The position numbers were made by a program, and so were the translations under genes. 64,000 nt of DNA, from the NCBI RefSeq assembly GCF_017874715.1, contig NZ_JAGGLR010000015.1:245774-309773 (forward strand), written 5' to 3'. This document shows, piece by piece, positions 32,402-41,331 of this stretch; positions within the stretch are counted from its first letter, which is position 1, and each line of letters begins with the position of its first letter. Origin of the DNA: Streptomyces iranensis. GTDB lineage: Bacteria; Actinomycetota; Actinomycetes; Streptomycetales; Streptomycetaceae. The notes under the pieces were generated by a model, which had not been told where the DNA came from, searched no databases, and saw only the letters and a program-made list of their open reading frames with translations.

Positions 32402-33415
32402 ATGGCCCTCGATCGTCCCCGTGCACTCTCCGGTATCCAGCCCACCGCAGGTTCCTTCCACCTCGGCAACTACCTCGGTGCGATCCGGCAGTACGTCGCG
32501 CTGCAGGAGACCCACGACGCGTTCTACACCGTGGTCGACCTGCACGCGATCACCATGCCGCAGGATCCGGCGGAGCTGCGCGCCAACAGCCGGCTCGCCG
32601 CAGCCCAGCTGCTCGCCTCCGGCCTGGACCCGGACCGCTGCACGCTCTTCATCCAGAGCCATGTGCCCGAGCACGCCCAGCTCGGCTGGGTGATGAACTG
32701 TCTCACCGGCTTCGGCGAGGCGTCCCGGATGACGCAGTTCAAGGACAAGTCGGCCAAGCACGGCGCCGACCGGGCCACCGTCGGCCTCTTCACCTACCCG
32801 ATCCTCCAGGTCGCGGACATCCTGCTCTACCAGGCCAACCACGTCCCCGTCGGCGAGGACCAGCGCCAGCACATCGAGCTCACCCGCGATCTGGCGGACC
32901 GCTTCAACGGCCGCTTCGGCGAGATCTTCACCGTTCCCGAGCCGTACATCGTCAAGGAGACGGGGAAGATCTACGACCTCCAGGACCCGACGATCAAGAT
33001 GAGCAAGTCGGCGTCCATGCCGAAGGGCATCGTCAGCCTCCTCGACGAGCCCAAGGTCTCGGCGAAGAAGATCAAGAGTGCGGTGACCGACCTCGAGACG
33101 GAGATCCGCTTCGACGAGGAGAAGAAGCCGGGCGTCAGCAATCTGCTGACCATCTACTCCACCCTGACCGGCACCGCCATCGCGGAGTTGGAGCGCCGTT
33201 ACGAGGGCAAGGGCTACGGCGCGCTCAAGACCGAGCTCTCCGAGGTGCTGGTCGAGTGGGTCACGCCGTTCCGTGAGCGGACCCAGGAATACCTGCGCGA
33301 CCCCGCGACGTTGGACGGAATCCTGGCCAAGGGGGCGGACAAGGCCCGAGCCGTCGCCGCCGAGACGCTGGCCGCCACCTACGACAAAGTGGGCTTCCTG
33401 CCCGCGGCGCGCTGA
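32402..33415 (+). CDS. trpS: Tryptophanyl-tRNA synthetase
   Basis: Charges tRNA-Trp in the cytoplasm. The 337-aa class I synthetase has the HIGH-like TAGSFHLGNYLGAI, the VDLHAIT strand, GEDQRQHIELTRDLA and the KMSKS loop (TIKMSKSASMPKG). This is the usual housekeeping length and motif set. ATG 32402 gives MALDRPRALSGIQPT, the normal start. It is divergent from the ECF sigma gene and followed by the 2'-5' RNA ligase-like gene, the standard Streptomyces order. Confidence 0.96.
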   Translation: MALDRPRALSGIQPTAGSFHLGNYLGAIRQYVALQETHDAFYTVVDLHAITMPQDPAELRANSRLAAAQLLASGLDPDRCTLFIQSHVPEHAQLGWVMNCLTGFGEASRMTQFKDKSAKHGADRATVGLFTYPILQVADILLYQANHVPVGEDQRQHIELTRDLADRFNGRFGEIFTVPEPYIVKETGKIYDLQDPTIKMSKSASMPKGIVSLLDEPKVSAKKIKSAVTDLETEIRFDEEKKPGVSNLLTIYSTLTGTAIAELERRYEGKGYGALKTELSEVLVEWVTPFRERTQEYLRDPATLDGILAKGADKARAVAAETLAATYDKVGFLPAAR

Positions 33416-33651
33416 GCGGCACGCCGAGCGCCGTGCGCACCGCCCGGTGAGCACGGAGCGCCCCGCGCACCTATGAATACGGACCCGCGCGGAAAGCGGA
33501 ACATACCAGTCCGGCCCCCTGACCAGGGGGCCTTTGGACGGGTGTGCCAAAGGACCGAGGAATCTAGCCGCGAGGGCAGCGCAGCCGCCACACTGACACG
33601 GGTGCAGCGGCCAGAACCCAGCAGCCCGGGAGGGCCAGGAGGGAGAACGCA

Positions 33652-34251
33652 GTGGGGACCGTAACGCTCGGCGTTTCGATCGCGGTCCCGGAGCCGTACG
33701 GCAGCTTCCTCCAGGAGCGGCGCGCGGGCTTCGGGGACCCGGCCGCCCATGGCATTCCCACGCACGTCACCCTTCTGCCGCCGACCGAGGTCGACGTCTC
33801 GGCGCTGCCCGCCGTGGAGGACCATCTGGCGCGGGTCGCGGCCGAGGGGCGGCCGTTCCCGATGCGGCTGGAGGGCACCGGCACCTTCCGGCCGCTCTCG
33901 CCGGTGGTCTTCGTCAGGATCGTCGAGGGCGCGGAGGAGTGCGCGGTGCTCCAGGAGCGGATCCGGGCCGAGTCCGGGCCGTGCGCGCGTGAGCTGCAGT
34001 TCCCGTACCACCCGCATGTCACGGTCGCACACGGCATCGACGAGGAGGCGATGGACCGGGCGTTCGTGGAGCTCAAGGAGTACGAGGCCGCCTGGACGAT
34101 CACCGGCTTCGCCCTGTACGAGCAGGGGGCGGACGGGGTCTGGCAGCTGGACCGCGAATACCCCTTCGGAGCGGATGAACAGCCGGGCGGTGCCCAGCCC
34201 GTGGTGCCCCGTCAGGCGGATCTCTCGCGCCCGGCGGCGCCCTCTCACTGA
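33652..34251 (+). CDS. 2'-5' RNA ligase superfamily protein
   Basis: A 199-aa member of the 2H phosphoesterase superfamily. The two catalytic HxT motifs are THVTLL (about residue 37) and HPHVTVAHG (about 120), both intact. Such proteins act as cyclic phosphodiesterases or ligases on 2',3'-ends of RNA; the substrate is not known here. GTG 33652 is preceded by GGAGGGAG. The C-terminal 25 residues are a polar extension beyond the fold. Confidence 0.9.
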   Translation: MGTVTLGVSIAVPEPYGSFLQERRAGFGDPAAHGIPTHVTLLPPTEVDVSALPAVEDHLARVAAEGRPFPMRLEGTGTFRPLSPVVFVRIVEGAEECAVLQERIRAESGPCARELQFPYHPHVTVAHGIDEEAMDRAFVELKEYEAAWTITGFALYEQGADGVWQLDREYPFGADEQPGGAQPVVPRQADLSRPAAPSH

Positions 34252-34343
34252 GCGTTCCGCCGGGACGCCCCGCCGGGGTTCCGGTGCGTCAGTCATCCGC
34301 GGGCCCGTCGTGGCCGGTCACACCCGCGCGGCGGAGCCGCACA

Positions 34344-35120
34344 TCAACACGGCCCCGCACCCCTACGGGGCCCGCTCGGGCGGGAGACGGACCGGGGCAG
34401 CAGGCGGCGTGCCGCCGTCACCAGCCGCAGTGCGCCCGGCGCCCAGACGACCGGGGCGCGCCGCCGCAGCCCCTCCTCGATGACCTCGGCGACCGCCTGG
34501 GGCGTGGTGGCCAGCGGTGCGGGCCGCAGCCCGGCCGTGAGCTTCGTACGGACGAAGCCGGGGCGTACGACCATCACATGGACGCCCGTGCCGCGCAGCG
34601 CGTCCCCCAGCCCCTGGGCGAACGCGTCGAGCCCGGCCTTGGCGGAGGCGTGGATGAAGTCGGTGCGGCGGACCCGTCCGGCGGCGGCCGAGGAGAGCAC
34701 CACCAGTGAGCCATGCCCCTGGCGGCGCATGGCGTTGGCGCAGATCAGGGCCGCGGAGACGGCGCCGGTGTAATTGGTCTGGGCGACCCGGACCGCCGCC
34801 GGGGGATCGGTCTCGTCCCGCGCCTGGACGCCCAGGACGCCGAAGGCCAGCAGCACCAGGTCGATGTCGCCCTCGGCGAAGACCTTGCCCAGGGTCACCT
34901 CGTGGGCCTCGGGGGCGAGCGCGTCGAAGGGCACCGTAAGGGCGTCGGCACCGAGGTCCCGCAGCTGCCGCGCGGTCGACTCCAGGGCGGGCGAGGGACG
35001 GCCGGCCAGCCAGACCGTACGGGCCCGCCGGGTGATCAGGCGGCGGACGGTCGCCAGGGCGATCTCGGACGTACCGCCCAGGACGAGCAGCGACTGCGGG
35101 GAACCGACGACGTCCTTCAT
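34344..35120 (-). CDS. DprE2-like short-chain dehydrogenase, Tyr to His at active site
   Basis: A 258-aa SDR resembling decaprenylphosphoryl-2-keto-ribose reductase (DprE2), which in mycobacteria acts with DprE1 to epimerise the arabinose donor. It has the cofactor loop VLGGTSEIALATVRRL, the NYTGA Asn, and VVLSSAAAG with the catalytic Ser. The position expected to hold the catalytic Tyr of YxxxK is His157 (FIHASAKAGLD; codon CAC at 34650-34652), while Lys161 is kept. No DprE1 gene is adjacent. ATG 35120 has only weak RBS support. Confidence 0.8.
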   Translation of the reverse strand: MKDVVGSPQSLLVLGGTSEIALATVRRLITRRARTVWLAGRPSPALESTARQLRDLGADALTVPFDALAPEAHEVTLGKVFAEGDIDLVLLAFGVLGVQARDETDPPAAVRVAQTNYTGAVSAALICANAMRRQGHGSLVVLSSAAAGRVRRTDFIHASAKAGLDAFAQGLGDALRGTGVHVMVVRPGFVRTKLTAGLRPAPLATTPQAVAEVIEEGLRRRAPVVWAPGALRLVTAARRLLPRSVSRPSGPRRGAGPC

Positions 35121-35290
35121 GCAGGGAACTTATCCGCACGATCCGGAGCATATGGAGTGATCGTGCGTCCGTATGCGCGCCCTCACCGAAAAGAGTGATG
35201 AGGGGAGCGCCGGTCCGGGGAACCCGGATATCCGTACCGCGCGCCCGGCGCGCCGAGGAGTGACAACGCGCAGAAGGGTAGTTGCTGATC

Positions 35291-36334
35291 ATGGAATCGT
35301 TGACCCGGCTGCCTGTCGTCGGCCCCGCCCTGGCCTGGCTGATGCGCACCCACGCCTGGCGTACGTACGAACGGCTCGACCGCGTCCACTGGAGCCGGCT
35401 CGCCGCCGCGATCACGTTCACCAGCTTCATCGCCTTCTTCCCGCTCATCGCCGTCGGGGCGGCGATCGGCGCGGCGACGCTCAGCCAGGCGCAGATGGCG
35501 CAGCTCCAGAAGAAGCTCGCCCAGCAGATCCCCGGTATCTCCGGCCAGCTCGACCTGGGCGCACTCGTCCAGAACGCCGCCACGATCGGGGTCGTCGCGG
35601 GCGCCCTGCTGCTGTTCACCGGCATCAGCTGGGTGGGCTCGCTGCGCGAGTGCCTGCGCGCCGTATGGGAGCTGGAGGAGGACCCCGGCAACCCGCTGGT
35701 GCGGAAGGTCAAGGACGCGTTCGTGCTGATCGGGCTGGGCGGGGTGGCGCTCGTCTCGTTCGCCGTGTCCGCCCTGGCCGCCACCGCCGTGGGCCGGGTC
35801 GCCCGGCTCATCGGCATCCCCGAGGACGGGGTCGGCGGCTGGCTGCTGCGGATCGCCGCGTTCCTCATCGCCGTCGGCGCCGACTTCCTGCTGCTGTGCT
35901 ACGTGCTGACCTGGCTTCCGGCCGTGGAGCCGCCCCGCCGTACGGTCGCGGTCGCCGCGCTCATCGGGGCGATCGGCTTCGAACTGCTCAAGCTGCTGCT
36001 CAGCAGCTATCTGAAGGACGTGGCGGCCAAGAGCATGTACGGGGCGTTCGGGGTGCCCATCGCGCTGCTGCTGTGGATCAACTTCACCGCGAAACTCACG
36101 CTGTACTGCGCCGCCTGGACAGCCACCCCGCCCGCTGCCCAGGCCGAGCACGAGGCGGAATGGGCGGCCGAGGCGGACAAGGCCCAGCCGTCCGAACCGG
36201 AGGAGCCGTCCGGGCCGTCCGGGCCGTCCGAGCCGTCCGGGCCGTCCGAGCCGCCTAAGGCGTCCGGGCCGCCCGAGCCGGAGGTCGAAAAGCACCGCGC
36301 CAGCGGGCCGGAAGGCCCGCCGGCGGCGGCGTGA
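35291..36334 (+). CDS. YihY/BrkB family inner-membrane protein
   Basis: A 347-aa polytopic protein with about six membrane segments. Landmarks are LAAAITFTSFIAFFPLIAVG, LLLFTGISWVGSLRECLRAV, and near the end MYGAFGVPIALLLWINFTAK, the YihY/BrkB signature. Family function is unclear and the old RNase BN name is not supported. The C-terminal ~45 residues are a Glu/Pro/Ser/Gly repeat tail encoded by short tandem DNA repeats (about 36200-36260). The start is uncertain: ATG 35291 is used; TTG 35282 lies closer to AAGGG and would add three residues. Confidence 0.88.
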   Translation: MESLTRLPVVGPALAWLMRTHAWRTYERLDRVHWSRLAAAITFTSFIAFFPLIAVGAAIGAATLSQAQMAQLQKKLAQQIPGISGQLDLGALVQNAATIGVVAGALLLFTGISWVGSLRECLRAVWELEEDPGNPLVRKVKDAFVLIGLGGVALVSFAVSALAATAVGRVARLIGIPEDGVGGWLLRIAAFLIAVGADFLLLCYVLTWLPAVEPPRRTVAVAALIGAIGFELLKLLLSSYLKDVAAKSMYGAFGVPIALLLWINFTAKLTLYCAAWTATPPAAQAEHEAEWAAEADKAQPSEPEEPSGPSGPSEPSGPSEPPKASGPPEPEVEKHRASGPEGPPAAA

Positions 36335-36407
36335 ACAACGGACGGCGGCGACCGTAAGGCGGCCACGGCGCCCGGTAAGGCGGCCACGGCGCCCCTAAGG
36401 GCTTCGC

Positions 36408-37772
36408 TCAGTCGCGCGAGCGGCGGCGCACCAGCTCGGGGAGCGGCCAGCGGCGGTGCACCCCGAAGGCCACCGCGCCCAGCAGCGCCAGGGAGCCGCC
36501 CGTGATGCCCACGGCGGTCCACATACCGCCCGAGCTTCCGTCGTCCGACGAGACGGACGCCTGGGCGTGCTTATGGCCGTTCTCGCTACCGGCCGAGGGG
36601 TGGTTGGCGCCCGCAGCGCCCGGCCGGACGAGGGTGCCGACCGGGTTCACCGAGCCCGACGCCTTGAACCCCCAGTCGAAGAGCTTCGCGGTCTCCTTGT
36701 AGACCTCGTTCGCCTCCTGCTGCTGCGGATTCATGACGGTGACCAGCAGTACCCGGTTGCCGCGCTGGGCGACCCCGGTGAAGGTGGCGCCCGCGTTCGT
36801 GGTGTTGCCGTTCTTGACCCCGGCGATGCCCTTGTAGGGGTCGACACCGAGGCCGGTCAGCAGCCGGTTGGTGTTCTGGATGCCGAAGCTGGAGCGGGTC
36901 TTCTTGCCCTTCTTGTCCTTCTCGAACGTCCCGGGGAACTGCGCGGTCGCCGTCGAGCAGTACTCCCGGAAATCCGCCTTCTGCAGCCCCGAGCGGGCGA
37001 AGAGGGTCAGGTCGTACGCGCTGCTGACCTGGCCCTTCTCGTCGTAGCCGTCCGGGGTGACCACACGGGTGTCCCGGGCGTTCAGGTACTTCGCGTGTGC
37101 CTGCATCTCCTTTACGGTCGCCGGGACCCCGCCGTTCATGGCCGCCAGCACATGCACCGCGTCGTTGCCCGAGCGCAGGAAGACGCCGAGCCACAGGTCG
37201 TGGACCGAGTAGGTGTAGTTCTCCTTGACCCCGACCAGGCTGCTGCCCTCACCCATCCCCTCCAGGTCGGACAGCTGCACCTTGTGGGTCTTCGTCTTCG
37301 GCATCTTCGGCAGCAGCGTGTCCGCGAACAGCATCTTCAGCGTGGACGCGGGCGGCAGCTGCCAGTGGGCGTTGTGCGAGGCGAGCACATCGCCCGACTC
37401 GGCGTCTGCCACCAGCCACGACTTCCCGCTGAGCCCCTTGGGCAGCGCGGGCGCGCCCGGCTTCGGGTCCACCTGGGTGTCGGGGCGGCCGAGCCGCTTC
37501 CCGCCCACCGTGGACATGTGCGCGGGCGGCTTGACCGCGTCGGTGGAGCCGCCCGGCTGGTCGGCGGCGTACGCCGGGGCGGCGGCGAGCGGACCGCACA
37601 GCAGGAGGGCGGCGGCGGTGGCGGCCAGCGGGGCCACGGCGTGGCGGGCGGGGGTGCGGCCCTTGCCGGAGATCTTGCCGGAGATCCTGTCCGTGCTCTT
37701 GCCGGTGCTCTTGCCGGTGCTCTTACGGGTGCTGTGTCGGACGTGAGTGCTGGTGAAGGAAGGTGTGGGCAC
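36408..37772 (-). CDS. D-alanyl-D-alanine carboxypeptidase (class C PBP)
   Basis: A 454-aa exported serine peptidase that trims peptidoglycan stem peptides. A Lys/Ser/Gly repeat leader precedes a signal segment (LAATAAALLLCGPLAAAPAYA). The catalytic domain has SxxK in PPASTLKML, SxN in RSGNDAV and, where KTG is usual, KNG in GVKNGNTTNAG. A Ser-rich stalk and C-terminal transmembrane helix (MWTAVGITGGSLALLGAVAF) anchor it. The start at 37772 (GTG) is a best guess: the frame is open upstream and no clear RBS exists. It is divergent from the SCO4848-like gene. Confidence 0.88.
   Translation of the reverse strand: MPTPSFTSTHVRHSTRKSTGKSTGKSTDRISGKISGKGRTPARHAVAPLAATAAALLLCGPLAAAPAYAADQPGGSTDAVKPPAHMSTVGGKRLGRPDTQVDPKPGAPALPKGLSGKSWLVADAESGDVLASHNAHWQLPPASTLKMLFADTLLPKMPKTKTHKVQLSDLEGMGEGSSLVGVKENYTYSVHDLWLGVFLRSGNDAVHVLAAMNGGVPATVKEMQAHAKYLNARDTRVVTPDGYDEKGQVSSAYDLTLFARSGLQKADFREYCSTATAQFPGTFEKDKKGKKTRSSFGIQNTNRLLTGLGVDPYKGIAGVKNGNTTNAGATFTGVAQRGNRVLLVTVMNPQQQEANEVYKETAKLFDWGFKASGSVNPVGTLVRPGAAGANHPSAGSENGHKHAQASVSSDDGSSGGMWTAVGITGGSLALLGAVAFGVHRRWPLPELVRRRSRD
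37650..37735. repeat. 12-base direct repeats coding the Lys-Ser-Gly leader
   Basis: CTTGCCGGTGCT and CTTGCCGGAGAT units recur at 12-base spacing, encoding KSTGKSTGKSTDRISGKISG at the carboxypeptidase N-terminus. This is a likely slippage tract. Confidence 0.65.
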
Positions 37773-37878
37773 GGAGGTGAACGTACCTGGCGTCGCTGAG
37801 GAGAGCGACAGCAGCGCCGACGTATTGACGGCAGACCCCCGCGTGGGGGTATGGGAGGTCGCGCCCATACTGGAGACC

Positions 37879-38130
37879 ATGAAGCTCAGCCGCCCCGTGT
37901 CCTGGTTCCTGCTCGCCTTCGGGGTCTGGAGCTGGGTCATCTGGTTCACCTTTGTCAAAAATTTGTGGAAGGACGCCAGCGGACTCGCCTTCGACGACTC
38001 CGGCGACCCCACCGCGTACTTTTGGGTGCATCTGCTGCTCGCGATCACCTCGTTTCTCTTGGGGACGGCGATCGGGGTGATCGGGTTGCGTGGCGTGCGC
38101 GCTCTGCGCCGGAACGACGCCTCCGAGTAG
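37879..38130 (+). CDS. SCO4848 family small membrane protein
   Basis: An 83-aa protein with two membrane helices (SWFLLAFGVWSWVIWFTFV and FWVHLLLAITSFLLGTAIGV) joined by a short acidic loop, ending in a basic tail (RALRRND). The sequence and position beside a DD-carboxypeptidase gene match the conserved Streptomyces SCO4848 family. The role is unknown, with envelope association inferred from the neighbour. ATG 37879 follows TGGAGACC. Confidence 0.85.
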   Translation: MKLSRPVSWFLLAFGVWSWVIWFTFVKNLWKDASGLAFDDSGDPTAYFWVHLLLAITSFLLGTAIGVIGLRGVRALRRNDASE

Positions 38131-38220
38131 CCGTTCCAGGCAGCCATGGCAGGCAGCCGCAGCCGCAGCCGCAGCTGCCGTGGCAGGCAGTCGCGTAGTC
38201 GCTAGGGGAGGGGACCGGGG

Positions 38221-39777
38221 ATGGTCGTGCTCTACGTCCTGATCGCACTGGTCGTCGTCGGTCTGCTGACCGGCGTCCACTGGTACGTGTGGCGGCGGCT
38301 TGTCCGCGATACGACGGCGCGCGGGGGGTGGGCGCGCCGTACGGGCACGGCGGCGGCCTTCGCGCTGCCGCTGATCAGCGTCGGCGCGCTGATCGCGGGC
38401 CGCGCGGGCGCGCCCTTCCCCCTCCAGCGCGCCCTCGCCTGGCCGGGTTACCTCTGGCTCGCCCTGCTCCTGTACCTGACCCTGGCTCTCCTGGCGGGCG
38501 AGGCGGTACGTCCCCTGCTGCGCGCCTGGCTGAGCAAGTCCGCTGATGTGCGGTCGACGGCCATCTCCGACGAGGGCCCGGACGCGCCCGGCGGCCCGTC
38601 GGGCGGGCCGCCGACGGCGTTCGCCGACGACAGCGGCGCCGCCGCTCCCGCCCCTGCTCCTGCTCCTGCTCCCGCTCCTGCTCCCGCTCCTGCTCCGGCG
38701 GCCGTCGGCACGGGTGGCAGCGAGGGCGCGGCCGCCGAAGGCGGCGCGGGCTCAGTGGTCGGGGATGGCCTGGGCGCGGCTGTGGTGAGTGAAGCCGAGG
38801 CCGTCGCCGACGGGGCCATCGAGGCCCTGGCCGGGACGGCGGGGCCCGCCGTGGCCGGGGCGGTCGAGGTCGCCGAGGGCGACGCCGCCAAGCCCACCGC
38901 ACAGGCGGCCGCCCAAGGCGGCGCGGCGGACCCCGGGGACGCCGCCCCCGTGCCCTCTCGCCGTCTCTTCGTCGCGCGGGCCGTCGCCCTCGGGGCCACT
39001 GCCGTGGCGGCCGGGACGGTGGGGTACGGGACGTACACCGTGTTGCGCGGGCCGAGGGTCAAGCGGATCACCGTGCCGCTCGCCAAGCTGCCGCGCCGGG
39101 CGCACGGCTTCCGGATCGCCGTCGTCAGCGATATCCACCTCGGGCCGATCCTGGGCCGCGATCACACCCGGCGGGTCGTCGAGGCGGTCAATCGCACCAA
39201 CCCCGACCTCGTCGCCGTCGTCGGCGACCTCGTGGACGGCAGCGTGGCCGACCTCGGCCCGGCCGCCGAGCCGCTGCGTGGGCTGAGTGCCCGCCACGGC
39301 AGCTGGTTCGTCACCGGCAACCACGAGTACTACTCGGGCGCCGCCGAGTGGGTGGACCACGTCCGCGAGCTGGGTCTGCGGCCCCTGGAGAACGAGCGCA
39401 CCGAGCTGCCCGGCTTCGATCTCGCCGGAGTGAACGACGTGGCGGGGGAGAGCGAGGGCCACGGTCCCGACTTCGGCAAGGCGCTCGGCGACCGCGACCG
39501 CTCGCGCGCCTCCGTGCTGCTCGCCCATCAGCCGGTGGTGATCCACGACGCGGTGAAGGCGGGCGTGGATCTCCAGCTCTCCGGCCACACCCACGGCGGT
39601 CAGCTGTGGCCCGGCACCTATGTGGCCGAGCTCGCCAACCCGACCGCCGCCGGGCTCGAGCGGTACGGCGACACCCAGCTCTATGTGACCCGTGGCGCGG
39701 GCGCCTGGGGCCCGCCGGTACGGGTCGGGGCGCCGCCGGACGTCACCGTCGTGGAGCTCGCCTCGACCCGCGCCTGA
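38221..39777 (+). CDS. Membrane-anchored metallophosphoesterase
   Basis: A 518-aa protein. Several N-terminal membrane helices span about 1-110. A Pro/Ala repeat linker (about 140-160, encoded by a CCCGCTCCTGCT-type DNA repeat near 38645-38700) follows, then a further hydrophobic helix (about 250-270) and the calcineurin-like domain. Metal-ligand motifs are all present: VVSDIHLGP, VVGDLVDG, GNHEYY, LLAHQP and SGHTHGGQLWP. It is therefore likely an active phosphoesterase on the outer face; the substrate is unknown (YkuE-like proteins act on lipids). ATG 38221 follows AGGGGAGGGG. Confidence 0.88.
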   Translation: MVVLYVLIALVVVGLLTGVHWYVWRRLVRDTTARGGWARRTGTAAAFALPLISVGALIAGRAGAPFPLQRALAWPGYLWLALLLYLTLALLAGEAVRPLLRAWLSKSADVRSTAISDEGPDAPGGPSGGPPTAFADDSGAAAPAPAPAPAPAPAPAPAPAAVGTGGSEGAAAEGGAGSVVGDGLGAAVVSEAEAVADGAIEALAGTAGPAVAGAVEVAEGDAAKPTAQAAAQGGAADPGDAAPVPSRRLFVARAVALGATAVAAGTVGYGTYTVLRGPRVKRITVPLAKLPRRAHGFRIAVVSDIHLGPILGRDHTRRVVEAVNRTNPDLVAVVGDLVDGSVADLGPAAEPLRGLSARHGSWFVTGNHEYYSGAAEWVDHVRELGLRPLENERTELPGFDLAGVNDVAGESEGHGPDFGKALGDRDRSRASVLLAHQPVVIHDAVKAGVDLQLSGHTHGGQLWPGTYVAELANPTAAGLERYGDTQLYVTRGAGAWGPPVRVGAPPDVTVVELASTRA

Positions 39778-39789
39778 ACGCCCGCCGGC

Positions 39790-41145
39790 TCAGCCCCGGT
39801 CCGCGCCTACCGCGACCGGAGCGGGCGGGGCAGCAGGCTGGTCGGCGGGCCGGTCAGCGGGCGGAGCAGCAGGCTGGTCGGCAGGCGGGGCAGCAGGCGG
39901 GGCAGCGGGCCGGTCGGCAGGCCGTTCAGCGGGCCGGTCAGCCGTCGCCGTCCCTACGGCCGCCCGCACCGCCCGCCGGTGCGGCAGCGTCGCGTTGCGG
40001 ATGCCCGAGATGCGGTCGTGCGGGGCCAGCCGGTCCGGGTGCCGCAGCGTCTTCCGTACGCACACCGCCGTCAGCGTGAACCCGACCATCACCGTCAGCA
40101 GCTGAGCGGGGCTCAGCGCCATGAGGATCGCCGCCGCGCCCTGCGTGCCCGAGTCGCGGACGGTGGCGAACAGGCGGGCGGGATACGGCTCGTTCAGCAG
40201 GGTCAGCACCGCCAGGAACAGCCCCGCCAGGAATGGCATCACCAGCGCCCCGATCAGCAGCGCGCGCAGGGTCAGCCGCCAGACCACCAGCGGGCCGCCG
40301 TCGTCCGCCACCAGCTTCAGCAGCAACAGCCGCTTTCCGGGGGTCGCCCCCGTCGCCAGCGGCAGCAGCACGAACCAGGCCACGAAGATTCCCACCAGCA
40401 TCCAGGTCGGGGCCGACCCGCCCCGGTAGATCACGACGGTGGTGAACACCGAGGCGACCACATACCCGGCCACATCCACGACCAGTGCCGTCAGCCGCCG
40501 CCCGAACGGAACCGGGCGTGCCGCCAACGCCCGCCCGTCCAGCGTCTCCAGCGTCGGCAGCATCCGCGCGACCGGCCCGGCCAGCAGCCAACCGGCCACC
40601 GCCCCCGCCGTGTTGACGATCAGGTCGTCCACGTCGAAGAGCCGGTACGGGCAGTTGTAGAGACCCCAGACCCCGGTCCACTGCGTCAGCTCGAAGGACA
40701 GCGAGACCGCGAAGCCGATCGCGGCGGTGGCGGGCAGCGAGCGCCGGAAGTGATAGCGGAGGAAGACGCCGAGCGGCAGGAGCAGCAGCAGGTTGAAGAC
40801 GGTTCCGGCGACGGCGGGGTTCTGGAGGACCAGCGAGTTGAGCCCGACCTTGTGGTCCGCTTCCTTCCAGATGTCTCTGAAGGTGTTCCCGGGCATCCAC
40901 TGCGGATGGGCCACCATCGCGAACCGCCGGCACATGTCGGCGGACTGCTTCGGCAGCGGCACGATCGTCATGCAGAAGGCCGTGAGCGCGTAGTAGAGGA
41001 AGCCGTACAGCGACAGCGCCCGCCCCCGGGACATCACGCCGTGACGGCGGTACAGGGCGACGGCTGTCGGCAGCAACAGTAAGAGCGCCAGCAGAGGGAA
41101 GAGCGCGGCGGCGGTCTTGATCGGGAGAACGTAGGCGGTGGCCAT
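39790..41145 (-). CDS. VanZ/RDD domain membrane protein
   Basis: A 451-aa polytopic protein fusing two small membrane modules. An N-terminal VanZ-like region has LYGFLYYALTAFCMTIVPLP, FNLLLLLPLGVFLRY and LSFELTQWTGVWG. An RDD region starts near RRLTALVVDVAGYVVASVFT and includes GATPGKRLLLLKLVADDGG. A Pro/Ala/Asp repeat tail (ADRPA, ADQPA units) ends the protein. VanZ relatives are linked to glycopeptide resistance, but nothing here proves that. ATG 41145 lies seven bases after a TATAGT -10 box, so the mRNA is probably leaderless. Confidence 0.82.
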   Translation of the reverse strand: MATAYVLPIKTAAALFPLLALLLLLPTAVALYRRHGVMSRGRALSLYGFLYYALTAFCMTIVPLPKQSADMCRRFAMVAHPQWMPGNTFRDIWKEADHKVGLNSLVLQNPAVAGTVFNLLLLLPLGVFLRYHFRRSLPATAAIGFAVSLSFELTQWTGVWGLYNCPYRLFDVDDLIVNTAGAVAGWLLAGPVARMLPTLETLDGRALAARPVPFGRRLTALVVDVAGYVVASVFTTVVIYRGGSAPTWMLVGIFVAWFVLLPLATGATPGKRLLLLKLVADDGGPLVVWRLTLRALLIGALVMPFLAGLFLAVLTLLNEPYPARLFATVRDSGTQGAAAILMALSPAQLLTVMVGFTLTAVCVRKTLRHPDRLAPHDRISGIRNATLPHRRAVRAAVGTATADRPAERPADRPAAPPAAPPADQPAAPPADRPADQPAAPPAPVAVGADRG

Positions 41146-41152
41146 GAGCACG

Positions 41153-41158
41153 ACTATA
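41153..41158 (-). promoter_or_regulatory. Candidate -10 box of the VanZ/RDD gene
   Basis: On the minus strand TATAGT ends seven bases before the ATG at 41145, the spacing expected for transcription starting at the A of the start codon. No clear -35 box is seen. Confidence 0.4.
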
Positions 41159-41201
41159 CGCGATGTGTATACCCACTGTGCATAGTTCCCCGGAACGCGC
41201 C

Positions 41202-41331
41202 GGAGCGACGAAGGCGCGCCGGAACGACAAGGCACGCCGGAACGACGAAGGCACACGGGAACGACGAAGGCACGCCGGAACGACGAAGGCACACGGGAAC
41301 GACGAAGGCGCGCCGGAACGACGAAGGCCCC
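41202..41331. repeat. 19-base tandem repeat, about seven copies
   Basis: Units GGAACGACGAAGGCACGCC and GGAACGACGAAGGCACACG partly alternate, starting at 41202, 41221 (18 bases), 41239, 41258, 41277, 41296 and 41315. The array sits between the sdhB terminator and the VanZ/RDD promoter. There are no unique spacers, so it is not a CRISPR. Confidence 0.9.

Noticed and set aside
36456..37799. Plus-strand frame opposite the DD-carboxypeptidase
   Set aside because: Composition typical of an antisense frame; the minus-strand protein has all PBP motifs.
41202..41331. 19-base repeat array as a CRISPR
   Set aside because: Units are directly abutting, with no unique spacers and no cas genes.
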